NCBI GenBank assembly: GCA_030433115.1
Contig: JAUILH010000010.1
Location: 1-54,455 of the forward strand
Length of the DNA stretch: 54,455 nucleotides
Source: Bacteroidia bacterium
GTDB taxonomy: Bacteria > Bacteroidota > Bacteroidia > Flavobacteriales_D > JAUILH01
Reading direction: 5' to 3'
Position numbers and translations under genes: made by a program. Positions within the stretch are counted from its first letter, which is position 1. Every line of letters starts with the position of its first letter. Below, in pieces: positions 36,913 through 44,300 of the stretch. The notes under the pieces are model-generated. The model saw only the letters and a list, made by a program, of their open reading frames with translations, was not told the origin of the DNA and made no database searches.

Positions 36913-36985
36913 GGTGCGGTAGCTCAGTCGGTAGAGCAATGGACTGAAAATCCATGTGTCGGCGGTTCGATCCCGCCCCACACCA
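36913..36985 (+). tRNA. tRNA-Phe (anticodon GAA)
   Basis: A full cloverleaf can be drawn. Acceptor GGTGCGG/CCACACC; D arm GCTC/GAGC; anticodon stem ATGGA/TCCAT with loop CTGAAAA and anticodon GAA at 36946-36948; T arm GGCGG/CCGCC with loop TTCGATC; discriminator A. The CCA end is not encoded. The acceptor stem has a C-A mismatch at the fifth pair (36917 with 36980). It is followed after 6 bp by a strong terminator. Confidence 0.93.
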
Positions 36986-36991
36986 CGAAAG

Positions 36992-37021
36992 AGAGCGAGA
37001 TTTATTCTCGCTCTTTTTTTG
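36992..37021 (+). terminator. Intrinsic terminator of tRNA-Phe
   Basis: AGAGCGAGA (36992-37000) pairs with TCTCGCTCT (37006-37014) around a TTTAT loop, followed by a run of T to 37021. Confidence 0.9.
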
Positions 37022-37236
37022 TTCTCATTCTTGCACTCACACTCATTGTTTTTTTGTGCGTACCTTCTTTCTCGTGTGGGAAGAGCTCCTCCAAAGTAGT
37101 TTATCGATTTCAACACTTGAAAAGGTGGTGAACTTAGAATAATTAAAATCAGGATAAACAACACCCCAACCTTATGTTATCCTTTGTATGATGACCAGAT
37201 AAACGCTATATTTATTCCTGCGTGGAGCGATTTTTA

Positions 37237-37255
37237 TAGCCAGTTAGCGGTTATT
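37237..37255 (+). repeat. Left arm of an inverted repeat bounding the DUF1835 gene
   Basis: TAGCCAGTTAGCGGTTATT ends 11 bp before the DUF1835 ATG. It matches the reverse complement of 38005-38025 (TAGCCA, then TTAGCGGTT, then TT), with a 2-nt length difference. Just upstream, GCTATA (37205-37210) and TATAGC (37235-37240) form a further short inverted pair, so the 3' side of an attC-like folded site is possible. The rest of 37022-37236 holds no gene that I can support, only an AGGATAA/TTATCCT pair (37151-37182). Confidence 0.5.
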
Positions 37256-37266
37256 AAAACACACTA

Positions 37267-38016
37267 ATGAGAAAACAATATCACATACTTAATGGTGATT
37301 CTTTAAGAGAACATTTTCCTGAAAGTATTCATGGTGAAATTATAGTAGCTAAAGAATGTTTAATAGATGGAAGTGTGAACGGAAAGAACCTAACTGACTT
37401 TTTTAAAACCAGAGCCGAATTTATTAGTAGTAATTATGATGGTTGTACTGAACAGGATTATTTCGAAAAGACAGTTCCTGAATTTCAGAAAATGCAAAAG
37501 ATTCTTGATTATTCGGTTATAAATCTATGGTTTGAGGATGACTTATTTTGTCAAGTAAATTTTTGGTTTACTGCTAATCTGATATTTAATTCTTTAAAAT
37601 GTAGTAAAGTTTTCTTAATAAGACCATCAATCCATAATCAATTTGGATTTGGTGGACTAAGTGAATTAGAACTAATTAATGCTTACAAGCAAAAGGTTCA
37701 AATAACTGAATTAGATAAAATAGCCATTCTATGGAATTTCTATCAGAATGACAATATTGAGGAATTGGTCAAGGCAGCTAGTGAATTAGAACAAAAATTT
37801 CCTTTCATTCTCCACGCTGTTAACGCTCACGTTGACAGAATTCCCAATGAAAATAGTCCAGGACGACCTAAACAAACTTTAATAGACATAATGAATGATT
37901 TGGGAACAGATTCATTCGGAGTTGTATTTAAAGAGTTCAACAAACGTGAAAGCATCTATGGATTTGGTGATTTACAGGTAAAAAGACTTTTTGATGAAAT
38001 AAAAAACAACCGCTAA
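37267..38016 (+). CDS. DUF1835 domain-containing protein
   Basis: This soluble protein of 249 residues opens with the DUF1835-like start YHILNGDSLREHFPES and has the diagnostic central motif VINLWFEDDLFCQVNFWF (about residues 84-101). GRPKQTLIDIM lies near residue 199. The family is common in Firmicutes and Bacteroidota genomes and has no established function. The gene is noticeably AT-richer than its neighbours, lies directly after tRNA-Phe and is bounded by an inverted repeat whose right arm contains its stop codon, which suggests acquisition as a one-gene unit. No signal peptide or membrane segment. Confidence 0.75.
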   Translation: MRKQYHILNGDSLREHFPESIHGEIIVAKECLIDGSVNGKNLTDFFKTRAEFISSNYDGCTEQDYFEKTVPEFQKMQKILDYSVINLWFEDDLFCQVNFWFTANLIFNSLKCSKVFLIRPSIHNQFGFGGLSELELINAYKQKVQITELDKIAILWNFYQNDNIEELVKAASELEQKFPFILHAVNAHVDRIPNENSPGRPKQTLIDIMNDLGTDSFGVVFKEFNKRESIYGFGDLQVKRLFDEIKNNR

Positions 38017-38025
38017 AAATGGCTA
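38005..38025 (-). repeat. Right arm of the inverted repeat, overlapping the DUF1835 stop codon
   Basis: Reading the minus strand, TAGCCATTTTTAGCGGTTGTT mirrors the left arm at 37237-37255. The TAA stop codon of the DUF1835 gene (38014-38016) lies inside it. The two arms enclose a unit of about 790 bp. Confidence 0.5.
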
Positions 38026-38362
38026 AGAAAACATAGGTAAGATCAGGCTTTCAGAAAGGTCAGTTCATTTGGTAAACTTTAGTTTCGGTGGGCAGATAAT
38101 CGCTTTGAAAGCCCTACATTTCTTAGCTTGACTGTTGATCCATTATCCCCAAAAAACTCAGTTCCAAAAACATCTACCGCGCTCATATATGTGTTATAGT
38201 GGTTTGACTTAAAACCTACTTTTCTGCACCATAACCCCAGACAGGTTATTCGGTTTTTCCTATCTTGTGGAGACGGCATTAATTGGAAATTATTTACAAT
38301 GCGTATGGTGCATAAGTGCAATATGACACCTACCTTTAATACCGAATTAACTCAAAATAGAG
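38026..38362. other. Gene-poor gap with one doubtful 80-codon frame
   Basis: This stretch has no gene that I can support. The minus strand carries an open frame of 80 codons at 38079-38321 (protein start MHLCTIRIVNNFQLMPS, end RNVGLSKRLSAHRN). It has no signal peptide, promoter or recognised motif. The frame might be a decayed gene end, because its C-terminal half (SAVDVFGTEFFGDNGSTVKL) reads more like protein than its Cys/Met-rich start. A promoter for the DUF2200 gene should also lie here but is not obvious. Confidence 0.35.
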
Positions 38363-38740
38363 ATGAAAGTTACACCCGAAAAGAATGAAAAGGTTGCCAA
38401 TATGATATTTGGAACCATTTATCCGCTTTACCTGAATAGATTGGAAAAAAATGGTAGAACAAAGGAAGAGCTCAACCAGGTAATTGAGTGGTTTACGGGG
38501 TTTGATCAAGATACATTACAAGGTTTTATAGATGAAAAAACTACTTTTGGAACATTCTTTCAAAAAGCTAAAATACATCCTAATGCACACATGATTAAAG
38601 GCGTGGTTTGTGGATACCGAATTGAAGAAATTGAGGATGAATTTGAAGTCTATAAACAATGCAGGCAAATGGAAAAGCTGATTGATGAATTGGCTCGAGG
38701 GCGTAAAATGGAGAAAATTTTGCGCGAAGAGAAAAAATAG
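38363..38740 (+). CDS. DUF2200 domain-containing protein
   Basis: This small soluble protein of 125 residues clearly matches the DUF2200 pattern. MIFGTIYPLYLNRLEKNGRT is followed by VIEWFTGFDQDTLQGFIDEK, then a HPNAHMIKGVVCGYRIEEIED centre and the C-terminal KLIDELARGRKMEKILRE. Family members are about 120 residues and scattered across bacteria, often as single accessory genes; function is unknown. It precedes the kinase-like gene by 67 bp and follows the gap next to the DUF1835 unit. Confidence 0.88.
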   Translation: MKVTPEKNEKVANMIFGTIYPLYLNRLEKNGRTKEELNQVIEWFTGFDQDTLQGFIDEKTTFGTFFQKAKIHPNAHMIKGVVCGYRIEEIEDEFEVYKQCRQMEKLIDELARGRKMEKILREEKK

Positions 38741-38807
38741 AAATTGCGATCGTTTCTTGCAAGCCTCATTTATTTTGCTACTTTGAGTAGAGCAAACCAA
38801 GGGTAAT

Positions 38808-39851
38808 ATGTCTAAAATAGAAGAGTTCAACAAGATTGAGTATAAAAAACCTTTTTACTCCATTAAAACACCGCTGAAGGAGCATTTGAGGCAATATTCC
38901 CGTTTGAGCTCAATTGCGATTTCGTACGACGATCTTTTACGCTATCAGGATGTGATTCCAATTACTGATCCTTCTGGGGAACCCACTCTGTGGTATGCTG
39001 CCATGTATGCACCTGACGAGATCGAGTTTTTCAGAAGTGAACTGATCAAAATCTATGAGACTCTGATGGCCGATGGAGACCATATTCCTTACTTGAGAGT
39101 TGAAAGCATTGACTTTTGTTCTTTCGGAAATTCCAAACCATTTAGAGTCAAAATCATTAATGAGGTAAATGATAACCACGATTACTTTTATATAAAAAAG
39201 GCAGACGCTTCCAGAGTATATGGTCTTGAGTTGGAGGAAATTTTTTCTCCGGATAAGGTGTCTTATCTGGTAGACAATAAAACCCTGGTTGAAGATCACA
39301 TAGTAGGCATTCCGTGCGACGAATTTATCAAGAACAACGAGAACATTAAGATTGCTAATCGACTCCGATTCGCCAAAGAATTTGTGAAGTTTAATGAGCG
39401 TTGCTTTGCCAGACTCTTGGGTGACATGCGGGCCTATAATTTTGTTATTGAGATTACTCAGGATTTTGACAATGTCCAATATAGAATTCGGGCCATGGAT
39501 TTCGATCAACAATGTTATGAAGGTCGGAAAAATATGTATTTGCCCCAGTACTATAAAGACAACATTCGTTTGGTTGAATTGGCTCAGGAGCTCATGACTG
39601 CTGAAATTGCACAGCAATACGTAAGGCAGGAGCAAGTAGCTATGAAAAAACGATACCTGTCAGCAAAGCAACGAACCAAGAGTTTGTTAAGACGAATGAA
39701 AAGGGATGTCATCTCATCTCCTGAAAATACAAAACGTCTGGCCAGGGATTTAGCTGCCTACTATAGAAATGATGAATTTCTTGGTTTCACGAATATGGGA
39801 CAAATCCTTACCCTTCATTTGGAATTGAAACTTGGGATTAAGATTTTTTAG
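38808..39851 (+). CDS. Kinase-fold-like protein of unknown function
   Basis: This 347-residue soluble protein matches no family I can name. It shows a kinase-like order of motifs. A candidate ATP-binding Lys is in YFYIKKADASRVYG (Lys130/131), with Glu residues at 141-144. LVEDHIVGIP (160-169) is a possible hinge. LLGDMRAYNFVIEI (Gly205, Asp206, Asn211) resembles a catalytic loop, and RAMDFDQQ (Asp231, Asp233) resembles the metal-binding DFG/DFD segment. This is the arrangement seen in APH/HipA-type kinases, with a shortened catalytic-loop spacing. A basic C-terminal helix bundle follows (LSAKQRTKSLLRRMKRD). The kinase idea is inference. Confidence 0.7.
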   Translation: MSKIEEFNKIEYKKPFYSIKTPLKEHLRQYSRLSSIAISYDDLLRYQDVIPITDPSGEPTLWYAAMYAPDEIEFFRSELIKIYETLMADGDHIPYLRVESIDFCSFGNSKPFRVKIINEVNDNHDYFYIKKADASRVYGLELEEIFSPDKVSYLVDNKTLVEDHIVGIPCDEFIKNNENIKIANRLRFAKEFVKFNERCFARLLGDMRAYNFVIEITQDFDNVQYRIRAMDFDQQCYEGRKNMYLPQYYKDNIRLVELAQELMTAEIAQQYVRQEQVAMKKRYLSAKQRTKSLLRRMKRDVISSPENTKRLARDLAAYYRNDEFLGFTNMGQILTLHLELKLGIKIF

Positions 39852-39891
39852 TCAAAACCTATGAACAATATCGGTTAGAATGTTGCGTTGA

Positions 39892-40623
39892 ATGGGTATG
39901 ACTACTCGACTTATTTTGACTTTGTTTTTAGGTCTTGCTTTGGGGCTGCTCTCATGTAAAAGAGACGAGCCATGTTACCCAAATCAATGTTACTCTGTAT
40001 CTATCAATCATATGGGTGACCATGATTCCCTGATAAGTAGGTACGATTCTCAGATGGAGTTTTCCAATGACACTAAAACAGGAACCGTCTATGCAAATGG
40101 AGATGCTTTTAGCACCACGAAGATTTATCCGTATGAATGTCCTTATCAGCCTGAATGTGTTCCGGAAATGACTACGTATGAGACTGATGTGTCTAGCACA
40201 AGCTTTGGGAGGGTATTTTCAAGCACTGCCTTTACCACGCCGTACCAAAATCCAAATGGACACACCATTGCCGATGGTTGGTCAGGTGTATCTTATTATA
40301 CTGCCAGACATTACAATTCGAAAATGGCAACCAGCGAAGACAGAATTCATGTGAGTCTGAACTCTACTTCAGGAGAATTTGCAACAGGAGAAAGTCTTTG
40401 GTTTATTTGGAACCCAAATAACCCTCCCACTTTAGACTCTATGGTGGTGGAAGGAACTGTATACTATGATGTTTATTTGATCAATGAACCTAGCTATGCC
40501 ATCCATCCCCAATTGTATGAAGATGATGGTCGATTTCTGTTAGATGCCCATGATCTGTATATTGCCAAAGAGCTTGGGATTATTCAGTTTCGAGTAGGCA
40601 CCGAGTTGTATCAGCGGAATTAA
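39892..40623 (+). CDS. Putative lipoprotein of unknown function
   Basis: The predicted protein has 243 residues with a lipoprotein signal (LILTLFLGLALGLLSC; Cys at about residue 21). Cys pairs follow (CYPNQCYS), and CPYQPEC occurs near residue 83. The rest is beta-rich with many Ser/Thr/Tyr residues. A second ATG two codons in (39898) is equally possible. It is convergent with the Omp28-like T9SS gene, sharing the hairpin between them. No family recognised; probably an outer-membrane lipoprotein. Confidence 0.68.
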   Translation: MGMTTRLILTLFLGLALGLLSCKRDEPCYPNQCYSVSINHMGDHDSLISRYDSQMEFSNDTKTGTVYANGDAFSTTKIYPYECPYQPECVPEMTTYETDVSSTSFGRVFSSTAFTTPYQNPNGHTIADGWSGVSYYTARHYNSKMATSEDRIHVSLNSTSGEFATGESLWFIWNPNNPPTLDSMVVEGTVYYDVYLINEPSYAIHPQLYEDDGRFLLDAHDLYIAKELGIIQFRVGTELYQRN

Positions 40624-40651
40624 AAAAAGCCATACCCAAAGGCATGGCTTT
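40622..40651 (-). terminator. Shared terminator hairpin between two convergent genes
   Basis: AAAGCCAT (40626-40633) pairs with ATGGCTTT (40644-40651). On the minus strand the stem runs into seven T, serving the Omp28-like gene. On the plus strand only TTTA follows, so it is weaker for the lipoprotein gene. Confidence 0.7.
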
Positions 40652-40671
40652 ACTGCTTAGATACACTAAAC

Positions 40672-41724
40672 CTATTTAGCAACAATAAATTTTTTGTTGA
40701 TCACGTCATTTCCGGATTTAATTCTAATATGGTACAAGCCATTCGTCAGGTCATCTGCAGAGATGTTGATTGTATTGTATCCATTTGATAAATCAGTGTA
40801 ATTATTGGATGATACCATTTTTCCAGTCGCATCAATAATGTCTACTTGAACGAGATCAGCTTTTGCAAGCGTTAAACCAAGCGTCACATTGTGATCCGCA
40901 ATTGTTGGGTAAACTTCAACACCGGCAAAATTAGATTCGTCAACACTCAACGGATTAGTTGTGGCAGCCATACTCGTTCTGGTTGCTTGATGAACGTCTC
41001 CCGTAGAGCTGTTCTGAACCCAAACCACTACATCCAAATCTGCCGGATCAACTTCAGATAAATCAATTGTCCATGTCTCAGAAACCGTGTTAATCTGACC
41101 AATAGTTTGTTGACCGATAACTGTTCCATTCTGGTTAGGCAACATCTTTCTCATCACCCAATAAAAATCCTCTTCGCCATTTGTTCCCGGAGCAGAAGTG
41201 TAATTCACATCATTCTCAATCACAGCTATGTATAATCTGGTTTGGTGATCCGAACCGGCGCTATATTCCTGTAGGGAAGTCGCTGTGACATCTACCTGAA
41301 TTTCAGTGTTCCCATTAATCAATTGAGAGCTGGCATCAATGTGGAACGTTGCCGGAATATTGTTCTCATTATCCAAGTCATTCTGACCAATAGAACTTGG
41401 AGCACCATAATCGTCTCCATTCATCCAGGTATTCGGGAAATGAGTCACACCGTAAAAAGTAACCACTCTGCCGTTGGTCTCATTTGGATTAAAGTCCCAC
41501 ATAGGATCTATATAGCTGCCGCCACCTCTTTGGTAAGTTATTTTTACTGAGTTGTTATAATTGTTGTCTACAAATGTTTTGAACGCCGGGTTCTGAGAAG
41601 CACAAGGAGGGCAAGAAGCACTGGTCACCTGCTCAATAAGTGTGACCCGCTGCATAGTGGTCTGCGCCGAAAGCGTTCCACCAAGCATGCAAATTCCTGT
41701 AAGACCCAAGTAAAGATGTTTCAT
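40672..41724 (-). CDS. Omp28-like thioredoxin-fold protein with T9SS type A sorting domain
   Basis: This secreted protein has 350 residues from the ATG at 41724, which begins the signal peptide (KHLYLGLTGICMLGGTLSAQ); the frame extends to 41799 without signal-like character. The mature N-terminus has a thioredoxin-like active site in EQVTSASCPPCASQNPAF, the CPPC pair. The Omp28-related fold follows (GVTHFPNTWMNGDD) with a beta domain. The C-terminal sorting domain ends NGLYHIRIKSGNDVINKKFI. CPPC suggests an extracellular thiol function, though many Omp28-like proteins are of unknown role. It has a consensus -7 element upstream. Confidence 0.86.
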   Translation of the reverse strand: MKHLYLGLTGICMLGGTLSAQTTMQRVTLIEQVTSASCPPCASQNPAFKTFVDNNYNNSVKITYQRGGGSYIDPMWDFNPNETNGRVVTFYGVTHFPNTWMNGDDYGAPSSIGQNDLDNENNIPATFHIDASSQLINGNTEIQVDVTATSLQEYSAGSDHQTRLYIAVIENDVNYTSAPGTNGEEDFYWVMRKMLPNQNGTVIGQQTIGQINTVSETWTIDLSEVDPADLDVVVWVQNSSTGDVHQATRTSMAATTNPLSVDESNFAGVEVYPTIADHNVTLGLTLAKADLVQVDIIDATGKMVSSNNYTDLSNGYNTINISADDLTNGLYHIRIKSGNDVINKKFIVAK

Positions 41725-41745
41725 GATGATTGATTTGATTCCTAT

Positions 41746-41753
41746 CAAAGATA
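41746..41753 (-). promoter_or_regulatory. Putative -7 promoter element for the Omp28-like gene (TATCTTTG)
   Basis: The minus strand reads TATCTTTG, an exact TAnnTTTG match, 21 nt before the preferred ATG at 41724. It lies inside the longer open frame, which supports the later start. Confidence 0.45.
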
Positions 41754-41824
41754 GGCAAGGTGTGGCAAAAAGTAAAAAAGACTTGGTAGATAATGTCATT
41801 TACAAGACAATCTGATTTTTAAAC

Positions 41825-41854
41825 TTGATGGTATCATTGCTCTGATTACCTTTG
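41825..41854 (+). promoter_or_regulatory. Promoter of the histidine kinase gene (TTG-N19-TACCTTTG)
   Basis: TTG (41825-41827), a 19-nt spacer and TACCTTTG (41847-41854) form a textbook Bacteroidota promoter. The ATG starts only 4 bp after the -7 box, so transcription would begin at or next to the start codon and the mRNA would be leaderless. Confidence 0.6.
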
Positions 41855-41858
41855 CCAA

Positions 41859-42755
41859 ATGAAACAGTCGCTGCCAAAGTCGCTTGTGTGGTTTTATGTG
41901 CTGGTGACCTATGTGGTTATACAGTTTGCCTGGTGGGCGTATCACCTCATCACCTTGTCTGAACAGGTGTATACCAATGATGAGGTAAATAAGCGGGTGT
42001 ATATGATTGTTGGGGAAGGCATGGTGTTTTTTGCCTTGCTCGTGATAGGTGTGTGGCAGCTTAAAAAGTCAATAAAGAAGGAGATTGCACTTAATAGGGA
42101 TCAAAAGAATTTCTTGTTGGCCACAACACACGAATTGAAAACCCCCATTTCTGTGATCAAATTGTATCTGGAAACTTTGAGCACCAGAGAATTGAATGAG
42201 GAGAAGAAACAAGAACTCATGCAAAAAACCCTTAAAGAGAATGACCGTCTGAATGATTTGATAGATCGTGTTTTATTGGCTTCCCGTGTGGAGTCAGGCT
42301 CTCATTTGCTCAATTTTCAGGAGATTAATTTGTCAGATATTGTGGATCACATCACAGATAAACTTAAGAACCGGTTTAACAATAGAACCATGGTCTTGAA
42401 TGTGGACAGAAACATCATCATCAGTGGAGATAGCACGGCAATAGAGTCGATTGTGAGTAATTTGATAGAAAATGCACTTAAATATAGTGAATCAGATAAG
42501 TCGGTTCAGGTCGATTTAAACAAAACGAGTCAGCAAGTTATTTTCAAAGTGACTGATGAGGGTAAAGGCATACAAGATCCGGATAAAGTCAAAAAACTTT
42601 TCTTCAGAGAAATGAATGAAGAAACAAGAACCAGCAAAGGCAGCGGTTTGGGTTTGTACATTGTGGATCAATTAACCCAACTGCATAATGGACAGTTCTT
42701 AATCGACTCTTCAAACAAAGGCACTGTTGCCACCATACTTTTACCAATAAAATGA
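41859..42755 (+). CDS. Membrane-bound sensor histidine kinase
   Basis: This two-component sensor has 298 residues and two N-terminal membrane helices (about 9-30 and 49-67), with only some 18 residues of periplasmic loop between them. The HisKA domain carries His91 in FLLATTHELKTPISVIKL. The HATPase_c domain shows SNLIENALKYSES (N box), VTDEGKGIQDP (G1) and SKGSGLGLYIVDQL (G2). With so small a periplasmic loop it probably senses the membrane or an internal partner. No response regulator is adjacent. Its stop overlaps the gpmI start (ATGATG), so the two are co-translated, an uncommon partner. Confidence 0.93.
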   Translation: MKQSLPKSLVWFYVLVTYVVIQFAWWAYHLITLSEQVYTNDEVNKRVYMIVGEGMVFFALLVIGVWQLKKSIKKEIALNRDQKNFLLATTHELKTPISVIKLYLETLSTRELNEEKKQELMQKTLKENDRLNDLIDRVLLASRVESGSHLLNFQEINLSDIVDHITDKLKNRFNNRTMVLNVDRNIIISGDSTAIESIVSNLIENALKYSESDKSVQVDLNKTSQQVIFKVTDEGKGIQDPDKVKKLFFREMNEETRTSKGSGLGLYIVDQLTQLHNGQFLIDSSNKGTVATILLPIK

Positions 42756-44266
42756 TGTCTACCAATAACAAGAAAGCAGCACTAATTATCCTGGATGGAT
42801 GGGGAATAGGCAAAAAAGACGAGTCGAACGCGCTACATATAGCAAAAACCCCCTTTGTAGATGAACTCTTGGCGAATAACCCAAATGCCCAATTATTGAC
42901 CCACGGTGGAAATGTGGGTTTGCCAGATGGACAAATGGGGAATTCTGAAGTGGGACATCTAAATATTGGTGCGGGGAGAGTGGTTTTTCAGGAGCTGGCC
43001 AGAATTAATAATGCGATAGCTGACAAAAGTTTTTTTGAGAACCTGGTTTTATTGGGTTTGCTAAAAGAAGCTCAAGAAAAAGGACGTCTGCACCTCATGG
43101 GACTGGTTTCGGATGGAGGTGTACATAGCCATATAAATCATTTAAAAGCACTTATTGATGCAGCGCACTTGGCTGGGGTGAAAGACACTTTTATACATGC
43201 TTTTACAGATGGTCGTGATTGTGACCCAAATAGTGGCAATGCTTTTTTGAATGATATTGAAGACTATTGTTCAAAAAGACAGGCTAAACTGGTGTCGGTT
43301 GTGGGACGATATTACGCTATGGACCGTGATTTAAGATGGGAACGTGTGGCAAAAGCCTATAATTTGTTGGTGAAAGGTGAAGCAGACATGTTCTCAACTG
43401 CACAAGACGCTGTTTTGGCATCATACAATAAGGATGTGACAGATGAGTTTATTGAACCGAGTGTAATAGGGGATGAGGCAAAATTGATTCAAGATGGAGA
43501 TGTGGTCATTTGTTTCAATTTTAGAACAGACAGGTGTCGGGAAATTACTCGTGCGCTGACTCAGGAAGATATGCCTGAACATGGTATGAATAAATTGAAT
43601 TTGACCTATGCAACCATGACGCGTTATGATGACAGTTACGAGCGCGTGCAAGTGATGTTTGAAAAAGACAATATTGATTTGCCTCTTGGCGAATATTTAA
43701 GTTTAAAAGGCTTATCGCAACTGAGAATCGCGGAAACTGAAAAGTATCCTCACGTGACTTTCTTTTTCAATGGGGGAAGAGAAGAGCCATATACCGATGA
43801 ATCCAGAATTATGGTGAATTCTCCCAAAGTTGCCACTTATGATCTGCAGCCAGAGATGAGCGCTCCGGAAGTGAGTCAAAAAGTTTGTCAACACATTGAG
43901 GAACATACACCAAACTTTATCTGCTTAAATTTTGCTAATACAGATATGGTTGGACATACAGGAGTAAAAGAGGCTGTTATTGCCGCCGCTGAAACTGTAG
44001 ATGCTTGTCTCAAAGAAGTGGTCAGTACAGCCATAAAGCACGACTATCAATTGGTCATCATTGCAGACCACGGCAATGCCGATAAAATCATCAATGAAGA
44101 TGGATCCCCTCATACGGCACATACTTTAAATCCGGTTCCAGTGATTCTGGTTAACTCAAAATATCCATCAATTGAAAATGGCATATTGGCTGATGTAGCA
44201 CCAACCATCATCAAGTTATTAGGACTTGAACAACCTGTTCAAATGACAGGAAAGGCGCTCGTTTAA
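42752..44266 (+). CDS. gpmI: 2,3-bisphosphoglycerate-independent phosphoglycerate mutase
   Basis: This metal-dependent glycolytic and gluconeogenic enzyme interconverts 3- and 2-phosphoglycerate. It has 504 residues, the family length. The alkaline-phosphatase-superfamily metal motif LIILDGWGIG is at about residues 11-20 (Asp15) and the catalytic Ser65 in GQMGNSEVGHLNIGAGR. TDGRDCDPNSG and the C-terminal IIADHGNADKIINEDG / PHTAHT metal ligands are present. It overlaps the histidine kinase stop codon, and its own stop codon lies inside a hairpin. Confidence 0.96.
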   Translation: MMSTNNKKAALIILDGWGIGKKDESNALHIAKTPFVDELLANNPNAQLLTHGGNVGLPDGQMGNSEVGHLNIGAGRVVFQELARINNAIADKSFFENLVLLGLLKEAQEKGRLHLMGLVSDGGVHSHINHLKALIDAAHLAGVKDTFIHAFTDGRDCDPNSGNAFLNDIEDYCSKRQAKLVSVVGRYYAMDRDLRWERVAKAYNLLVKGEADMFSTAQDAVLASYNKDVTDEFIEPSVIGDEAKLIQDGDVVICFNFRTDRCREITRALTQEDMPEHGMNKLNLTYATMTRYDDSYERVQVMFEKDNIDLPLGEYLSLKGLSQLRIAETEKYPHVTFFFNGGREEPYTDESRIMVNSPKVATYDLQPEMSAPEVSQKVCQHIEEHTPNFICLNFANTDMVGHTGVKEAVIAAAETVDACLKEVVSTAIKHDYQLVIIADHGNADKIINEDGSPHTAHTLNPVPVILVNSKYPSIENGILADVAPTIIKLLGLEQPVQMTGKALV

Positions 44267-44276
44267 GCGCCTTTCC
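44249..44276 (+). terminator. Hairpin overlapping the gpmI stop codon
   Basis: GGAAAGGCGCT (44249-44259) pairs perfectly with AGCGCCTTTCC (44266-44276) around CGTTTA. The gpmI TAA (44264-44266) lies in the loop and first stem base. No T-run follows on the plus strand or, for the convergent gene, on the minus strand. It probably protects or ends the mRNA 3' end. Confidence 0.5.
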
Positions 44277-44300
44277 TCTTAGTTAAGTATGTATTTTTTC

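Noticed and set aside
36850..37164. Open frames on both strands over the tRNA (for example with VGRDRTADTWIFSPLLY or GAVAQSVEQWTENP)
   Set aside because: These are well-known false ORFs created by a tRNA gene; the cloverleaf and terminator explain the sequence.
37022..38362. Integrative element inserted in tRNA-Phe
   Set aside because: I found no integrase gene and no repeat of the tRNA 3' end downstream, so an integrated island cannot be claimed; only the one-gene cassette idea is kept.
38937..39635. 232-codon minus-strand frame opposite the kinase-like gene
   Set aside because: It is long but antisense to a frame with better protein character and motifs; its sequence is rich in Ile/Phe/His as expected for a shadow frame.
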